This document shows, piece by piece, positions 25,447 through 33,845 of a stretch of 35,992 nucleotides of DNA. Position 1 is the stretch's first letter; each line of letters begins with the position of its first letter. A program made the position numbers and the translations under genes. The notes below the pieces were generated by a model. It was not told the origin of the DNA, searched no databases, and was given only the letters and a program-made list of their open reading frames with translations. The stretch is from Actinomycetota bacterium (GTDB taxonomy: Bacteria > Actinomycetota > CADDZG01 > WHSQ01), in NCBI GenBank assembly GCA_013695465.1, contig JACDAL010000042.1, forward strand, positions 1-35,992. Direction: 5' to 3'.

Positions 25447-26580
25447 TTATCGTCGAAAGGCGGGCGAGTCCAGGAGCTCGGCGAGGCTCTCCAGGCTGGC
25501 GACGTTGTGGCCCGGCACGAACACGTCGAGGTGGGGGAGCGCCGCGGCCATCCCTCGCTGCAGAGGTTGGTAGCGCGAGCTGCCCTTGAGCGGATTGACC
25601 CACACCACTCGGTGAGCCAGCCGTGTGAGCTTCAGCATTTGCGCCGCCAGGACATTGGGGTCGCCGCGATCGAGCCCGTCTGAGCACAACACCACGATCG
25701 ACCCCCGCAGCGATGCGGCCTGCGAGTGGCCCTTCAGAAGCTCAGCCAGTGAGTCGCCGATGCGTGTGCCTCCTTCCCAATCCTGCGCCAGCGCGGAGGC
25801 TTCCAGCAATGCCGCGTCCGGGTCTGCGCCGCGCAACGCACGCGTCAACCGTGTCAGTCGCGTGCCGAAGGCGAAGACCTCAACCTTGGGGGCGGTCCTC
25901 ATGGCCGCGTGCGCGAACTGCAACAGGGCGCGCGCATACGTCGACATCGATCCCGAGACATCGAGTACCAGTACCAACGGGCGCGGCTTGATACGTCGGT
26001 GCCGCCATGCTCTGCGAAACGGCTCGCCTTCGGTCCTGAGTGACGATCGCAGCGTCCTACGGAAGTCGAAGCGTGCTCCCTTGGGGGCCGGCCGCAAACG
26101 GCGGGAGCGACGTTCGGGCATGCTCACCCGCATCTTCCTGATGAGCCGGTAGCAGGCCGTGCGCTCCTCTTCGGTGAGCTGCTCGAACGATTTCTGCTTG
26201 AGCCGCTCCACCGCCGACGCGACCATTCGGACCGTGATCTCGCCCTCGTCGTCACCCTCCTCCGCGGTCTCGCCCACGGAGGAGACCGTCTCCTGCTCTT
26301 CACCCAGTATTCCCTCGGGATCCTCCACGCGGACCTTGGGTGCCGGCGCTGTGAGCAGCGCGGTCAGTGTTTCTTCGATCAGAGTGGGGCCGAAGTACTC
26401 GTCGAAGCCCTTCCGGTAGACGTCGAAGTCCTCGGGCCGCGACACGAGGCTGGTGCGCCCGGCAAGGAAGAGCTGCCGGCGAGTCGAAGGTCTTAGGGCG
26501 CCGGCAGCTCGCACGAAAGTCAGAATGCGCCCGGTGCCGACGTTCAGGCCCCGCGACCGCAGGTGACGCCCGAACCCCAC
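25447..26580 (-). CDS. CoxE-like VWA-domain protein
   Basis: HLRSRGLNVGTGRILTFVRAAGAL...FDVYRKGFDEYF...LVLVLDVSGSMSTYARALLQFAHAAMR...VEVFAFGTRLTRLTRAL...WEGGTRIGDSLAELL...IVVLCSDGLDRGDP. N-terminus uncertain; GTG at 26580 chosen. Confidence 0.88.
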   Translation of the reverse strand: MGFGRHLRSRGLNVGTGRILTFVRAAGALRPSTRRQLFLAGRTSLVSRPEDFDVYRKGFDEYFGPTLIEETLTALLTAPAPKVRVEDPEGILGEEQETVSSVGETAEEGDDEGEITVRMVASAVERLKQKSFEQLTEEERTACYRLIRKMRVSMPERRSRRLRPAPKGARFDFRRTLRSSLRTEGEPFRRAWRHRRIKPRPLVLVLDVSGSMSTYARALLQFAHAAMRTAPKVEVFAFGTRLTRLTRALRGADPDAALLEASALAQDWEGGTRIGDSLAELLKGHSQAASLRGSIVVLCSDGLDRGDPNVLAAQMLKLTRLAHRVVWVNPLKGSSRYQPLQRGMAAALPHLDVFVPGHNVASLESLAELLDSPAFRR

Positions 26581-26615
26581 GAGGTGGGAGACGGCTATTC
26601 GGGAGAGGTCAGAGA

Positions 26616-27362
26616 TCAGCGCGCGGTCCAGCCGAGATCCATCGTGTACGCGGTGCCGGTGAACAGCTCTCCTGAGGGACCGAGCAGCATGGCGACTGCA
26701 TCGGCTACCTCTGAAGGCTCTATCAGACGCTTGATTGCGTGAGGAGCGAGGATGACTTCTTCGAGCACTCGCTCTTCGGGCAGGCTGTGCGCCTGTGCCT
26801 GGGCGGCGATCTGCTTCTCCACCAACGGCGTCCGCACGAATGCGGGACAAACGGCGATCGCGGCGACTCTGTCCTCGGCCCCCTCGAGTGCGAGCGTTTT
26901 GATCAGTCCCAGCACGCCGTGCTTGGCCGAGACGTAGCCGGCTTTGAACGGCGACGCAACCAACGCATGAGCCGATGCGATCGCCACGAAGCGGCCTCGT
27001 CCCGATTCTTTGAGCGCCTCCCACGAGTACTTCGCCAGCAGGAACGGACTCGTGAGCAAGATCGCAACCAGTGCATCCCAGCGGTCCTCGTCGAAGGCGG
27101 CCACGTCCGAGACGTGCTGGAAGCCTGCGTTTGCGACAACCGCGTCGAGGGAGCCGAAGCTATCAAGCGCCGCTTCGACCGCTTCGCGATTGCCGTCGCG
27201 CGTGGTGAGGTCGGCCTTGAACGGCTCGCCCGGGCCGTCGGGATCGGGTTCCAGGTCGACGCTCAAGACATGGATGCCGTCGTCGACTAAGCGTCCGGCC
27301 ACGGCGCGCCCGATGCCAGAGGACGCGCCGGTGACCAGTGCGCTTTGAGAACTCCCCCTCAC
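26616..27362 (-). CDS. SDR family oxidoreductase (3-hydroxybutyrate dehydrogenase-like)
   Basis: ALVTGASSGIGRAVAGRLVDDGIHVLSVDLEP, VANAGFQHVSDVAAFDEDRWDALVAILLTSPFLL, SAHALVASPFKAGYVSAKHGVLGLIKTLALEGA; C-terminal GTAYTMDLGWTAR. Confidence 0.9.
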   Translation of the reverse strand: MRGSSQSALVTGASSGIGRAVAGRLVDDGIHVLSVDLEPDPDGPGEPFKADLTTRDGNREAVEAALDSFGSLDAVVANAGFQHVSDVAAFDEDRWDALVAILLTSPFLLAKYSWEALKESGRGRFVAIASAHALVASPFKAGYVSAKHGVLGLIKTLALEGAEDRVAAIAVCPAFVRTPLVEKQIAAQAQAHSLPEERVLEEVILAPHAIKRLIEPSEVADAVAMLLGPSGELFTGTAYTMDLGWTAR

Positions 27363-28903
27363 TACTCCGTCTTGGTCATGAGCTCGACGAAGTTGAACGC
27401 GAACCCGGTGTCGGTGTTGGGCGGGAAACCACCGAACAAGAAGATGAAGACGAAGATCCCATAGAAGACCGCCATCAGCACGAGCATGACCCGGCGGAAC
27501 ATGCTGGGCTGGATCTCCTTGGGCAAGAACCTCGTGTTGATGCGCAGGAGGTGGATCGAGGAGATCAGGAAAACGACCCCGGCCATGTTGGCGCTTAACG
27601 CCAGCAGCGCCAGGGGCTGGGGCAGCCTCAGGATGATGAGGCCGACTACGATCACCACGGCCAGGACGGAGTAGTAGATCTTGCGCACGTCCCCGGCCTC
27701 ACGCAGCCTCTTGTTGCCCGTCCATAGGATGTCGGTGAGGCCGCGCACCATGCCCTCGAGAATGTCGAGCTGCGTCTTGAACAGGAGCCAGGCGGCCATG
27801 AGCGCGATGATGACGGCAACGAAGCCACCGACCTCGGTCCGGACGGCGTCCGCGAGCGCGGCGGCGACGCCGAGGCTCTCGAGGCTCTCGCCACTCGGTA
27901 TGAAGGTGACGTAGATGATCGCCGGCAGGGCCATGCCCAGCATGGCGCCGACGAAGAAGACCCCCCACTGGTCGGCGGCGACGATCCTCCACCAGCCCTT
28001 CCAGCGCTCCATCATGCCGTCCTTTTGGGGGTCGAAGACATAGCCGGAGTGAGCGAGGTGGACCTCTTCCCCGCCGACGGCCGCCGGTATGTAACCGACC
28101 ACCGAGCCCATGCCGTAGCCCTTGTCGCGCGCCCAGTTCGACAGCGACAGGTTGACGACGCCCCCGGCGGCCGCATATCCGGCGACTGCGCCGATGAGGA
28201 ACGGGTCGATGCCCGGCGGGATGGGGTTGAAGCCATCCTGGCGGTCGACGCCCACGTAGCCGATGATGGCATCCACCCAGGTACTGGGCGAGGTCAGGAA
28301 CAGCACGAGCAAGAGGAATCCTGTCAGGATCACCGACACCATGACCCAGTTGAGGATCTCCAGCGTGTGCTCGATCTTCTTGCCTCTGAGCACGATGAGG
28401 ACGCAGGCGAGGTAGGCGCCGACTGCGATGAAGTAGGTAGTGTTCTCCGAGCCCGGGGCCGCGATCTCGCCCGCGAACAGGAAGTAGATGGCGCCGGCCG
28501 CGGCCGCCGCCCATCCCGGGATGCCGGTCTGGAAGAAGTAGAAGAGCGTGTAGACCCACGCCCAGAAGGTCGAAGACGGCTTCGTGCGCATGAAGCCCGT
28601 GAAGGCGGGCTCGCCCGTGTACATCGTGTAGCGCATGAGCTCTTGGTTGTAGATGGTCTGAAACACAGTGGCTACCCCGGTGATCCACAGCACCACCAAG
28701 CCGTATGCGACGAATGCGGCGGGCCCCAGCAGGAACTCACCCGATCCGATGGCCGCCCCCAGCACGATGACGCCCGGACCCACCACTCCGAGCCATTGCA
28801 GGCCCTTGGGTCTCGGTGGCTCGGGGAGGTCCCTCTCCTCCCAAGCATCGAGGCCGGAAGCGGTCTCGTCGGCTCTGCGCTCTCGCAGCGACTCAGTGGC
28901 CAT
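27362..28903 (-). CDS. Nramp-like (APC/LeuT-fold) integral membrane transporter, divergent
   Basis: Multi-TM protein beginning LQWLGVVGPGVIVLGAAIGSGEFLLGPAAFVAYGLVVLWITGVATVFQTIYNQELMRYTMYTGE; resembles Nramp relatives but lacks a DPGN motif. Confidence 0.8.
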   Translation of the reverse strand: MATESLRERRADETASGLDAWEERDLPEPPRPKGLQWLGVVGPGVIVLGAAIGSGEFLLGPAAFVAYGLVVLWITGVATVFQTIYNQELMRYTMYTGEPAFTGFMRTKPSSTFWAWVYTLFYFFQTGIPGWAAAAAGAIYFLFAGEIAAPGSENTTYFIAVGAYLACVLIVLRGKKIEHTLEILNWVMVSVILTGFLLLVLFLTSPSTWVDAIIGYVGVDRQDGFNPIPPGIDPFLIGAVAGYAAAGGVVNLSLSNWARDKGYGMGSVVGYIPAAVGGEEVHLAHSGYVFDPQKDGMMERWKGWWRIVAADQWGVFFVGAMLGMALPAIIYVTFIPSGESLESLGVAAALADAVRTEVGGFVAVIIALMAAWLLFKTQLDILEGMVRGLTDILWTGNKRLREAGDVRKIYYSVLAVVIVVGLIILRLPQPLALLALSANMAGVVFLISSIHLLRINTRFLPKEIQPSMFRRVMLVLMAVFYGIFVFIFLFGGFPPNTDTGFAFNFVELMTKTE

Positions 28904-29045
28904 GTCCCCCTCCTGTCATCCCGACGCGCCCCGCGTCGGCGAACAGAACGTACCCAACTCGGCAAAAAGATACCCCAACCTTGCCGAGTGGTGGATAAAG
29001 GTTGGCCGTTGCTCTGCTACGACCGACCACCCACTCGGCCCGAGA

Positions 29046-29906
29046 TCAGTCGCTCTCGCCCACGACCTCCTTAAGCCGCGCTCGCACAAGCTGCTGGTCC
29101 TCGTGGTCCTTGACGACCGCGCCGAGCGTGGCTGCGGCGTCTTTGCCGGAGAGGTTCTTGACGCCGAGAAAGTTCAGCGCCTCGGCCCAGTCGATCGTCT
29201 CCGCCACTCCGGGTTTCTTCGACACATCGAGCGCTCGCAGGCGTTCGACCGCCTGGGATACCTGGCGCGCCAGTGATTCCTCTACTTGGGGTGCTCGAGC
29301 CCGGACGATCTCGACCTCTCGCTCGAGGGTGGGATGGTCGATCCAGTGATAGAGGCAGCGTCTCTTCAGCGCATCGTGCAGGTCGCGCGTGCGGTTGGAG
29401 GTGATGATCACGGCTGGGGGCCGCGTCGCTGTGATGGAGCCGATCTCGGGGATCGTTACGGCGAACTCGGACAGCACCTCGAGCAGGAACGCCTCGAACT
29501 CGTCGTCGGCGCGGTCGAGCTCGTCGATAAGCAGCACAGCCTGATCGCCGGCCCGAATGGCGGCAAGCAGAGGTCGCTCGATCAAGAAGTCGGGACCGAA
29601 AAGGTCGGTTCCCGAGTGGTCGCCGGCGTTTGGATCAGTTTGTGCCGCTCTCACAGCGATGAGCTGGCGCGAATAATTCCACTCGTACAGGGCTTGATAG
29701 GAGTCGATCCCTTCGTAGCACTGCAGACGAATGAGCCGCCTGCCAAGCATCGCGGCCAACACCTTGGCGACCTCGGTCTTCCCGACGCCCGCCTCCCCTT
29801 CGAGCAGCAGCGGCTTGTGAAGCGCCAGCGCGAGGTGAATCGAGGTGGCCAGCCCTTCGTCGGGAAGATAGGAGTGCCGGACCAGAGTGCGCTCGAGATC
29901 CTCCAC
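29046..29906 (-). CDS. CoxD-like MoxR-family AAA+ ATPase
   Basis: KPLLLEGEAGVGKTEVAKVLAAMLGRRLIRLQCYEGIDSYQALYEWNYSRQLI, AVLLIDELDRADDEFEAFLLEVLSEFAVTIPE, VIITSNRTRDLHDALKRRCLYHWIDHP. GTG start at 29906 inferred. Confidence 0.92.
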   Translation of the reverse strand: MEDLERTLVRHSYLPDEGLATSIHLALALHKPLLLEGEAGVGKTEVAKVLAAMLGRRLIRLQCYEGIDSYQALYEWNYSRQLIAVRAAQTDPNAGDHSGTDLFGPDFLIERPLLAAIRAGDQAVLLIDELDRADDEFEAFLLEVLSEFAVTIPEIGSITATRPPAVIITSNRTRDLHDALKRRCLYHWIDHPTLEREVEIVRARAPQVEESLARQVSQAVERLRALDVSKKPGVAETIDWAEALNFLGVKNLSGKDAAATLGAVVKDHEDQQLVRARLKEVVGESD

Positions 29907-29915
29907 CGAGGCAAA

Positions 29916-29947
29916 AGGAAGGGCGCGACCATCGCCGCGCCCTTCCT
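29916..29947 (-). terminator. strong hairpin with short T-run between coxM and coxD (candidate attenuator/partial terminator)
   Basis: Minus strand AGGAAGGGCGCG GCGATGGT CGCGCCCTTCCT TTT: perfect 12-bp stem, 8-nt loop. Confidence 0.65.
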
Positions 29948-29962
29948 CCGGAGCTTCTCCCG

Positions 29963-30793
29963 TCAGCGAGATAGCGCCTCCTCGAGCGCTCTGCGCACGA
30001 ACACCTTGGCCATCTCTCTGCGGTACTCGGCCGAGCCGAGGGGGTCCGAGACGGGGCTCGTGCCCTCCGCCGCCTGCTGAGAGGCGTCGGCGACGTTCGT
30101 TCCGGAAGCCAGCGCTTCCTCGACGGCGGTTGCTCTGAGAGGAGTCTCGCCCATGCTCGTCAGCCCGATCGCCGCGCGCCCATCGCCACGCGCCACCGCC
30201 GCGACCCCGACCGTCGCCCAGTCTTGGGCCCGATGTTGGAACTTCTGATAGGACCATCCGGCGCCGTTCAGCTTGGGGACTCGGAGCTCGGTTAGGAGCT
30301 CTTGAGGGCCGAGATCGACCTCGAACACGCTCTTGAAGAACTCGGTTGCTTTGACCGTGCGGTCGCCCGATGCCGAGTGCACGACGAATTCGGCGTCGAG
30401 CGCCACCATTACGCTGGGGATGTCCGAAGCCGGGTCGCCGTGAGCGACCGAGCCGCCGATCGTCCCGCGGTGGCGAACTTGCGGGTCGCCCACCTCTCCC
30501 GAGGTATGGGCGACGATTCCACAATGCTCCTTGACGAGGTCGTTGAAGTGGACATCCTCATAGGGCGTGAGGGCGCCGATGGCAATAACGTCACCGTCGT
30601 CACGAACATAGGACAGCTCTGCGATGCGTGCTACGTCGATCAGTGCCGACGGCTGCGCCAGTCGCAGCTTCATCAGCGGCAGCAGCGAGTGTCCGCCGGC
30701 GAGAATCTTGGCCTCATCGCCGAACTGCTGCAGCAGTTGAAGCGCGTGGTCGGCCGAGTCGGCCCTCTCATACTCGAACAGGGCCGGGATCAT
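29963..30793 (-). CDS. FAD-binding medium subunit of molybdenum hydroxylase (CoxM/CutM-like)
   Basis: ALFEYERADSADHALQLLQQFGDEAKILAGGHSLLPLMKLRLAQPSALIDVARI...HRGTIGGSVAHGDPASDIPSVMVALDAEFV: FAD-binding motifs. Confidence 0.94.
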   Translation of the reverse strand: MIPALFEYERADSADHALQLLQQFGDEAKILAGGHSLLPLMKLRLAQPSALIDVARIAELSYVRDDGDVIAIGALTPYEDVHFNDLVKEHCGIVAHTSGEVGDPQVRHRGTIGGSVAHGDPASDIPSVMVALDAEFVVHSASGDRTVKATEFFKSVFEVDLGPQELLTELRVPKLNGAGWSYQKFQHRAQDWATVGVAAVARGDGRAAIGLTSMGETPLRATAVEEALASGTNVADASQQAAEGTSPVSDPLGSAEYRREMAKVFVRRALEEALSR

Positions 30794-33168
30794 GCGCTCG
30801 CTCCTTTTGCGCTCTGGATGGCGTTGTACACGCGCTCGGGCGTGGTGGGCATATCGATGTCGGTGACCCCCAGTGGCGCCAGTGCGTCGATGACTGCGTT
30901 TACGACTGCAGGCGGCGATGCGATCGTGCCCGCTTCGCCAATGCCCTTCACCCCCAAGGGATTGGTGGTGGACGGGGTCACAGTCGAGTCGAGGATGAAC
31001 GATGGCAGCTCGGCGGCGGACGGCACACGGTAGTAACCCATGTGGCTGGTCGTCAGGTTGCCGGATTCGTCGTAGATCGCTTCCTCGAACATGCCCTCTG
31101 CGACTCCCTGGGCCACTCCACCGTGTATCTGGCCCTCAACGATCGTGGGGTTGATCTGGGTCCCGCAGTCGTCGACCGCCACGTACTTGGTCAGCTCCAC
31201 CAGGCCGGTCTCGGTGTCCACCTCGACCACGGCCACGTGGGCCCCGGAAGGGTAAGTGAAGTTGGGTGGGTCGAAGACGTAGGTCTCTTCTAACCCCGGC
31301 TCGGTGTCTGGCGGCAAGTTGTGGCAGTGCCACAGGCAGAACGCGATGTCGGGGACACTCTTCGCCTTGTCGGGAGCGCCTCGCACCTGGAACTTCCCCT
31401 CAGACCATTCGAGGTCTTCCTCGGAGACCTCGAGCTCGTGGGCTGCCACCTTCTTGACCTTGTTGCGGATTTTCTCGGCAGCGTAGTAAAGGGCAGTGCC
31501 GCCCACCGAAAGGCTGCGGCTTCCGTAGGTGTCCATGCCCATGGGGGAGACGGCAGTGTCGCCGTGCAGGACCTCGACATCGTCCGGAGAGACGCCGAGG
31601 GCGTCGGCCGTGATCTGCGACCAGGTCGTGACATGTCCCTGGCCGTGCGGAGAGGTGCCGGTGATGACCGTTACCTTGCCGGTGGGATGACAGCGAATGG
31701 TCGCCGTCTCCCAGCCCCCAGCGCCGTAGCGCAGCGAGCCCAGCACCTGGCTGGGCGCCAGACCGCACATCTCTATGTAGGTGGACAGCCCGATGCCCAG
31801 CTGCTTGACGCCGCCTTCATTGCGCCGCCGCTCCTGCTCGGCACGCAAGCCGTCGTAGTCGGCCAAGTCGAGGGCCTTGTCGAAACCCGCCCGGTAGTTC
31901 CCGGAGTCGAATTCTAGGCCGGCTGCAACCGGGCGCGGTTTATCGAAGGGCTCGATGAAGTTGAGCCTTCGGATCTCCACCGGATCCTTGCCGACCTTGC
32001 GGGCCAAGGTCTCAATCGCCCGCTCGATGGCGTAGGTGGCCTCGGGGCGACCCGCCCCCCGATAGGCGTCGGTGGGTGTCTTGTTGGTAAACACTCCGAC
32101 GCACTCGAAGGAATAGACCTGGGCGTCGTACACGCCCGCATACAGGAACGCTCCCAGAACGGGGATGCCGGGTGTCACGAGCTGAAGATAAGCGCCCATG
32201 TCGGCCGTTAGCTTGACGCGCACGCCGGTAATCTTGCCCTCTTGCGTGGCGGCGAGCTCCATCTCTTGGATCACATCGCGACCGTGAATCGTTGCCAGGT
32301 AGTTCTCGGAGCGCTCCTCGATCCACTTGACAGGCCGCCCCAGCTTCCGCGCGAGCGCTAGGCAGATCGCCTCTTCGGCGTAGACGTTGAGCTTGGAGCC
32401 GAACCCTCCCCCAACGTCGGGCGCGATCACGCGCAGCTTGTTCTCGGGGATGTTTACGGTCAGGGCCAAGGTGGTCCTGAGGATGTGCGGTATCTGGGTT
32501 GCTGTGTACAGCGTGTACTCACCCTGGGCCGCGATCGGCGCCACCACGACTCCGCGCGGCTCGATGGCATTCGGTATCAGGCGGGGATGGTAGTAACGTT
32601 CAGCGATCGTGACCTCGGCGTCCGCGAACGTCTGGTCCACTTCGCCGTTGGCGAGCTTCCAGACGTAGGTCTCGTTGTCGTCGAAGTCATCGTGGACCTT
32701 GGTAGCGCCCTCGGCGAGGGCTTCCTCCATGGTCACTACGGGGTCGAGAGGCTCGTACTCGACCTCGACCGCCTCCATGGCGTCTTTGACCTGGGCCCGG
32801 CTCTCGCCTACCACCACCGCCACGGCATCTCCGGCATAGCGCGCCTTGTCCTGCACGACCGGCCAGTGGGTCGGCATCTTGATGTCCTCGGTCACCGGCC
32901 AAGCGCAGGGCAAGCCTCCGGCCCATTCCGAGGCAAGGTCCGCGCCCGAGTACGCCTCAACGATGCCCGGCATGCTCCGGGCTGCAGCGACCTCGACCCC
33001 GCCCAGTCGGGCGTGGGCAATCGGGCTCCTAACCACACCGACCCACAGCATTCCGGGAATCGTGATGTCGTCGACGTAGCTCGCCTGGCCGGTAATTAGC
33101 TCGGGGTCCTCCTTTCTCAGGAGGCCTCCGCCTACGTAGCGCTGAGCTCTCTCTTCGGTCTGTGTCAT
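30790..33168 (-). CDS. molybdopterin-binding large subunit, form II CoxL-like
   Basis: RKEDPELITGQASYVDDITIPGMLWVGVVRSPIAHA, PDVGGGFGSK, TDAYRGAGRPEA (form II motif), SPHGQGHVTTWSQITAD, GVKGIGEAGTIASPPAVVNAVIDAL (catalytic Glu region). Confidence 0.96.
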   Translation of the reverse strand: MTQTEERAQRYVGGGLLRKEDPELITGQASYVDDITIPGMLWVGVVRSPIAHARLGGVEVAAARSMPGIVEAYSGADLASEWAGGLPCAWPVTEDIKMPTHWPVVQDKARYAGDAVAVVVGESRAQVKDAMEAVEVEYEPLDPVVTMEEALAEGATKVHDDFDDNETYVWKLANGEVDQTFADAEVTIAERYYHPRLIPNAIEPRGVVVAPIAAQGEYTLYTATQIPHILRTTLALTVNIPENKLRVIAPDVGGGFGSKLNVYAEEAICLALARKLGRPVKWIEERSENYLATIHGRDVIQEMELAATQEGKITGVRVKLTADMGAYLQLVTPGIPVLGAFLYAGVYDAQVYSFECVGVFTNKTPTDAYRGAGRPEATYAIERAIETLARKVGKDPVEIRRLNFIEPFDKPRPVAAGLEFDSGNYRAGFDKALDLADYDGLRAEQERRRNEGGVKQLGIGLSTYIEMCGLAPSQVLGSLRYGAGGWETATIRCHPTGKVTVITGTSPHGQGHVTTWSQITADALGVSPDDVEVLHGDTAVSPMGMDTYGSRSLSVGGTALYYAAEKIRNKVKKVAAHELEVSEEDLEWSEGKFQVRGAPDKAKSVPDIAFCLWHCHNLPPDTEPGLEETYVFDPPNFTYPSGAHVAVVEVDTETGLVELTKYVAVDDCGTQINPTIVEGQIHGGVAQGVAEGMFEEAIYDESGNLTTSHMGYYRVPSAAELPSFILDSTVTPSTTNPLGVKGIGEAGTIASPPAVVNAVIDALAPLGVTDIDMPTTPERVYNAIQSAKGASA

Positions 33169-33181
33169 CGACAATCCTCCC

Positions 33182-33661
33182 TCAGGCCCCAGCCGACGAG
33201 TACTGCGACTGCGCCGCCTCGATGGCCTTGATGATGTTGTGGTAGCCGGTGCAGCGGCAGAGATTGCCCTCGAGCCCAAGCCGAATGTCGCGCTCGCTGA
33301 GGTCTCCGCCCCCTTCCTCGACCAGACCGATGGCCGCCATGATCATGCCCGGCGTGCAGTAGCCGCATTGCAGCGCGTGGTGCTCATGGAAGGCCTGCTG
33401 CATCGGGTGCAGCTCACCATCGCTCGAGATCCCCTCGATGGTGGTTACCTGTTCCCCATCGGCCTGCACCGCCAAGACCGTGCACGACTTCACGGTCTTG
33501 CCGTCGAGGAGCAGGGTGCAAGCACCGCAGGTGGTCGTATCGCAACCCACGTTGGTGCCCGTGAGCCCGAGTGTCTCGCGCAGGAAATAGACGAGCAGCT
33601 GGCGTGGCTCCACCTCGGCCTCGTGCTGCTTTCCGTTGACGTTTACTGAGATCCTTCTCAA
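33182..33661 (-). CDS. [2Fe-2S] small subunit of molybdenum hydroxylase (CoxS-like)
   Basis: GCDTTTCGACTLLLDGKTVKSC, ALQCGYCTPGMIMAA, EGNLCRCTGYHNIIKAI: both Fe-S motifs. Confidence 0.96.
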   Translation of the reverse strand: MRRISVNVNGKQHEAEVEPRQLLVYFLRETLGLTGTNVGCDTTTCGACTLLLDGKTVKSCTVLAVQADGEQVTTIEGISSDGELHPMQQAFHEHHALQCGYCTPGMIMAAIGLVEEGGGDLSERDIRLGLEGNLCRCTGYHNIIKAIEAAQSQYSSAGA

Positions 33662-33845
33662 CAGCCTCCCCTTCCGTCGCTCGGCACTCGCTCGGATATA
33701 GGCTTGAGACGGCGTGGCCCCGCGCTTGGCAGGGCCTTATCGGATACGCCGACAATTGCCCCTACACGAACCGACTCGTTAGGCGTCGCGCATAAAGTAG
33801 CACTATTGCTTTGGCGAGGGCAGATACGGAGGCCTCGGAGATCGA

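Noticed and set aside
30790-33168. Annotating the large subunit as a bona fide aerobic CO dehydrogenase (form I CoxL)
   Set aside because: The active-site loop reads AYRGAGR rather than AYxCSFR; only the fold, form II type and Moco family are supported.
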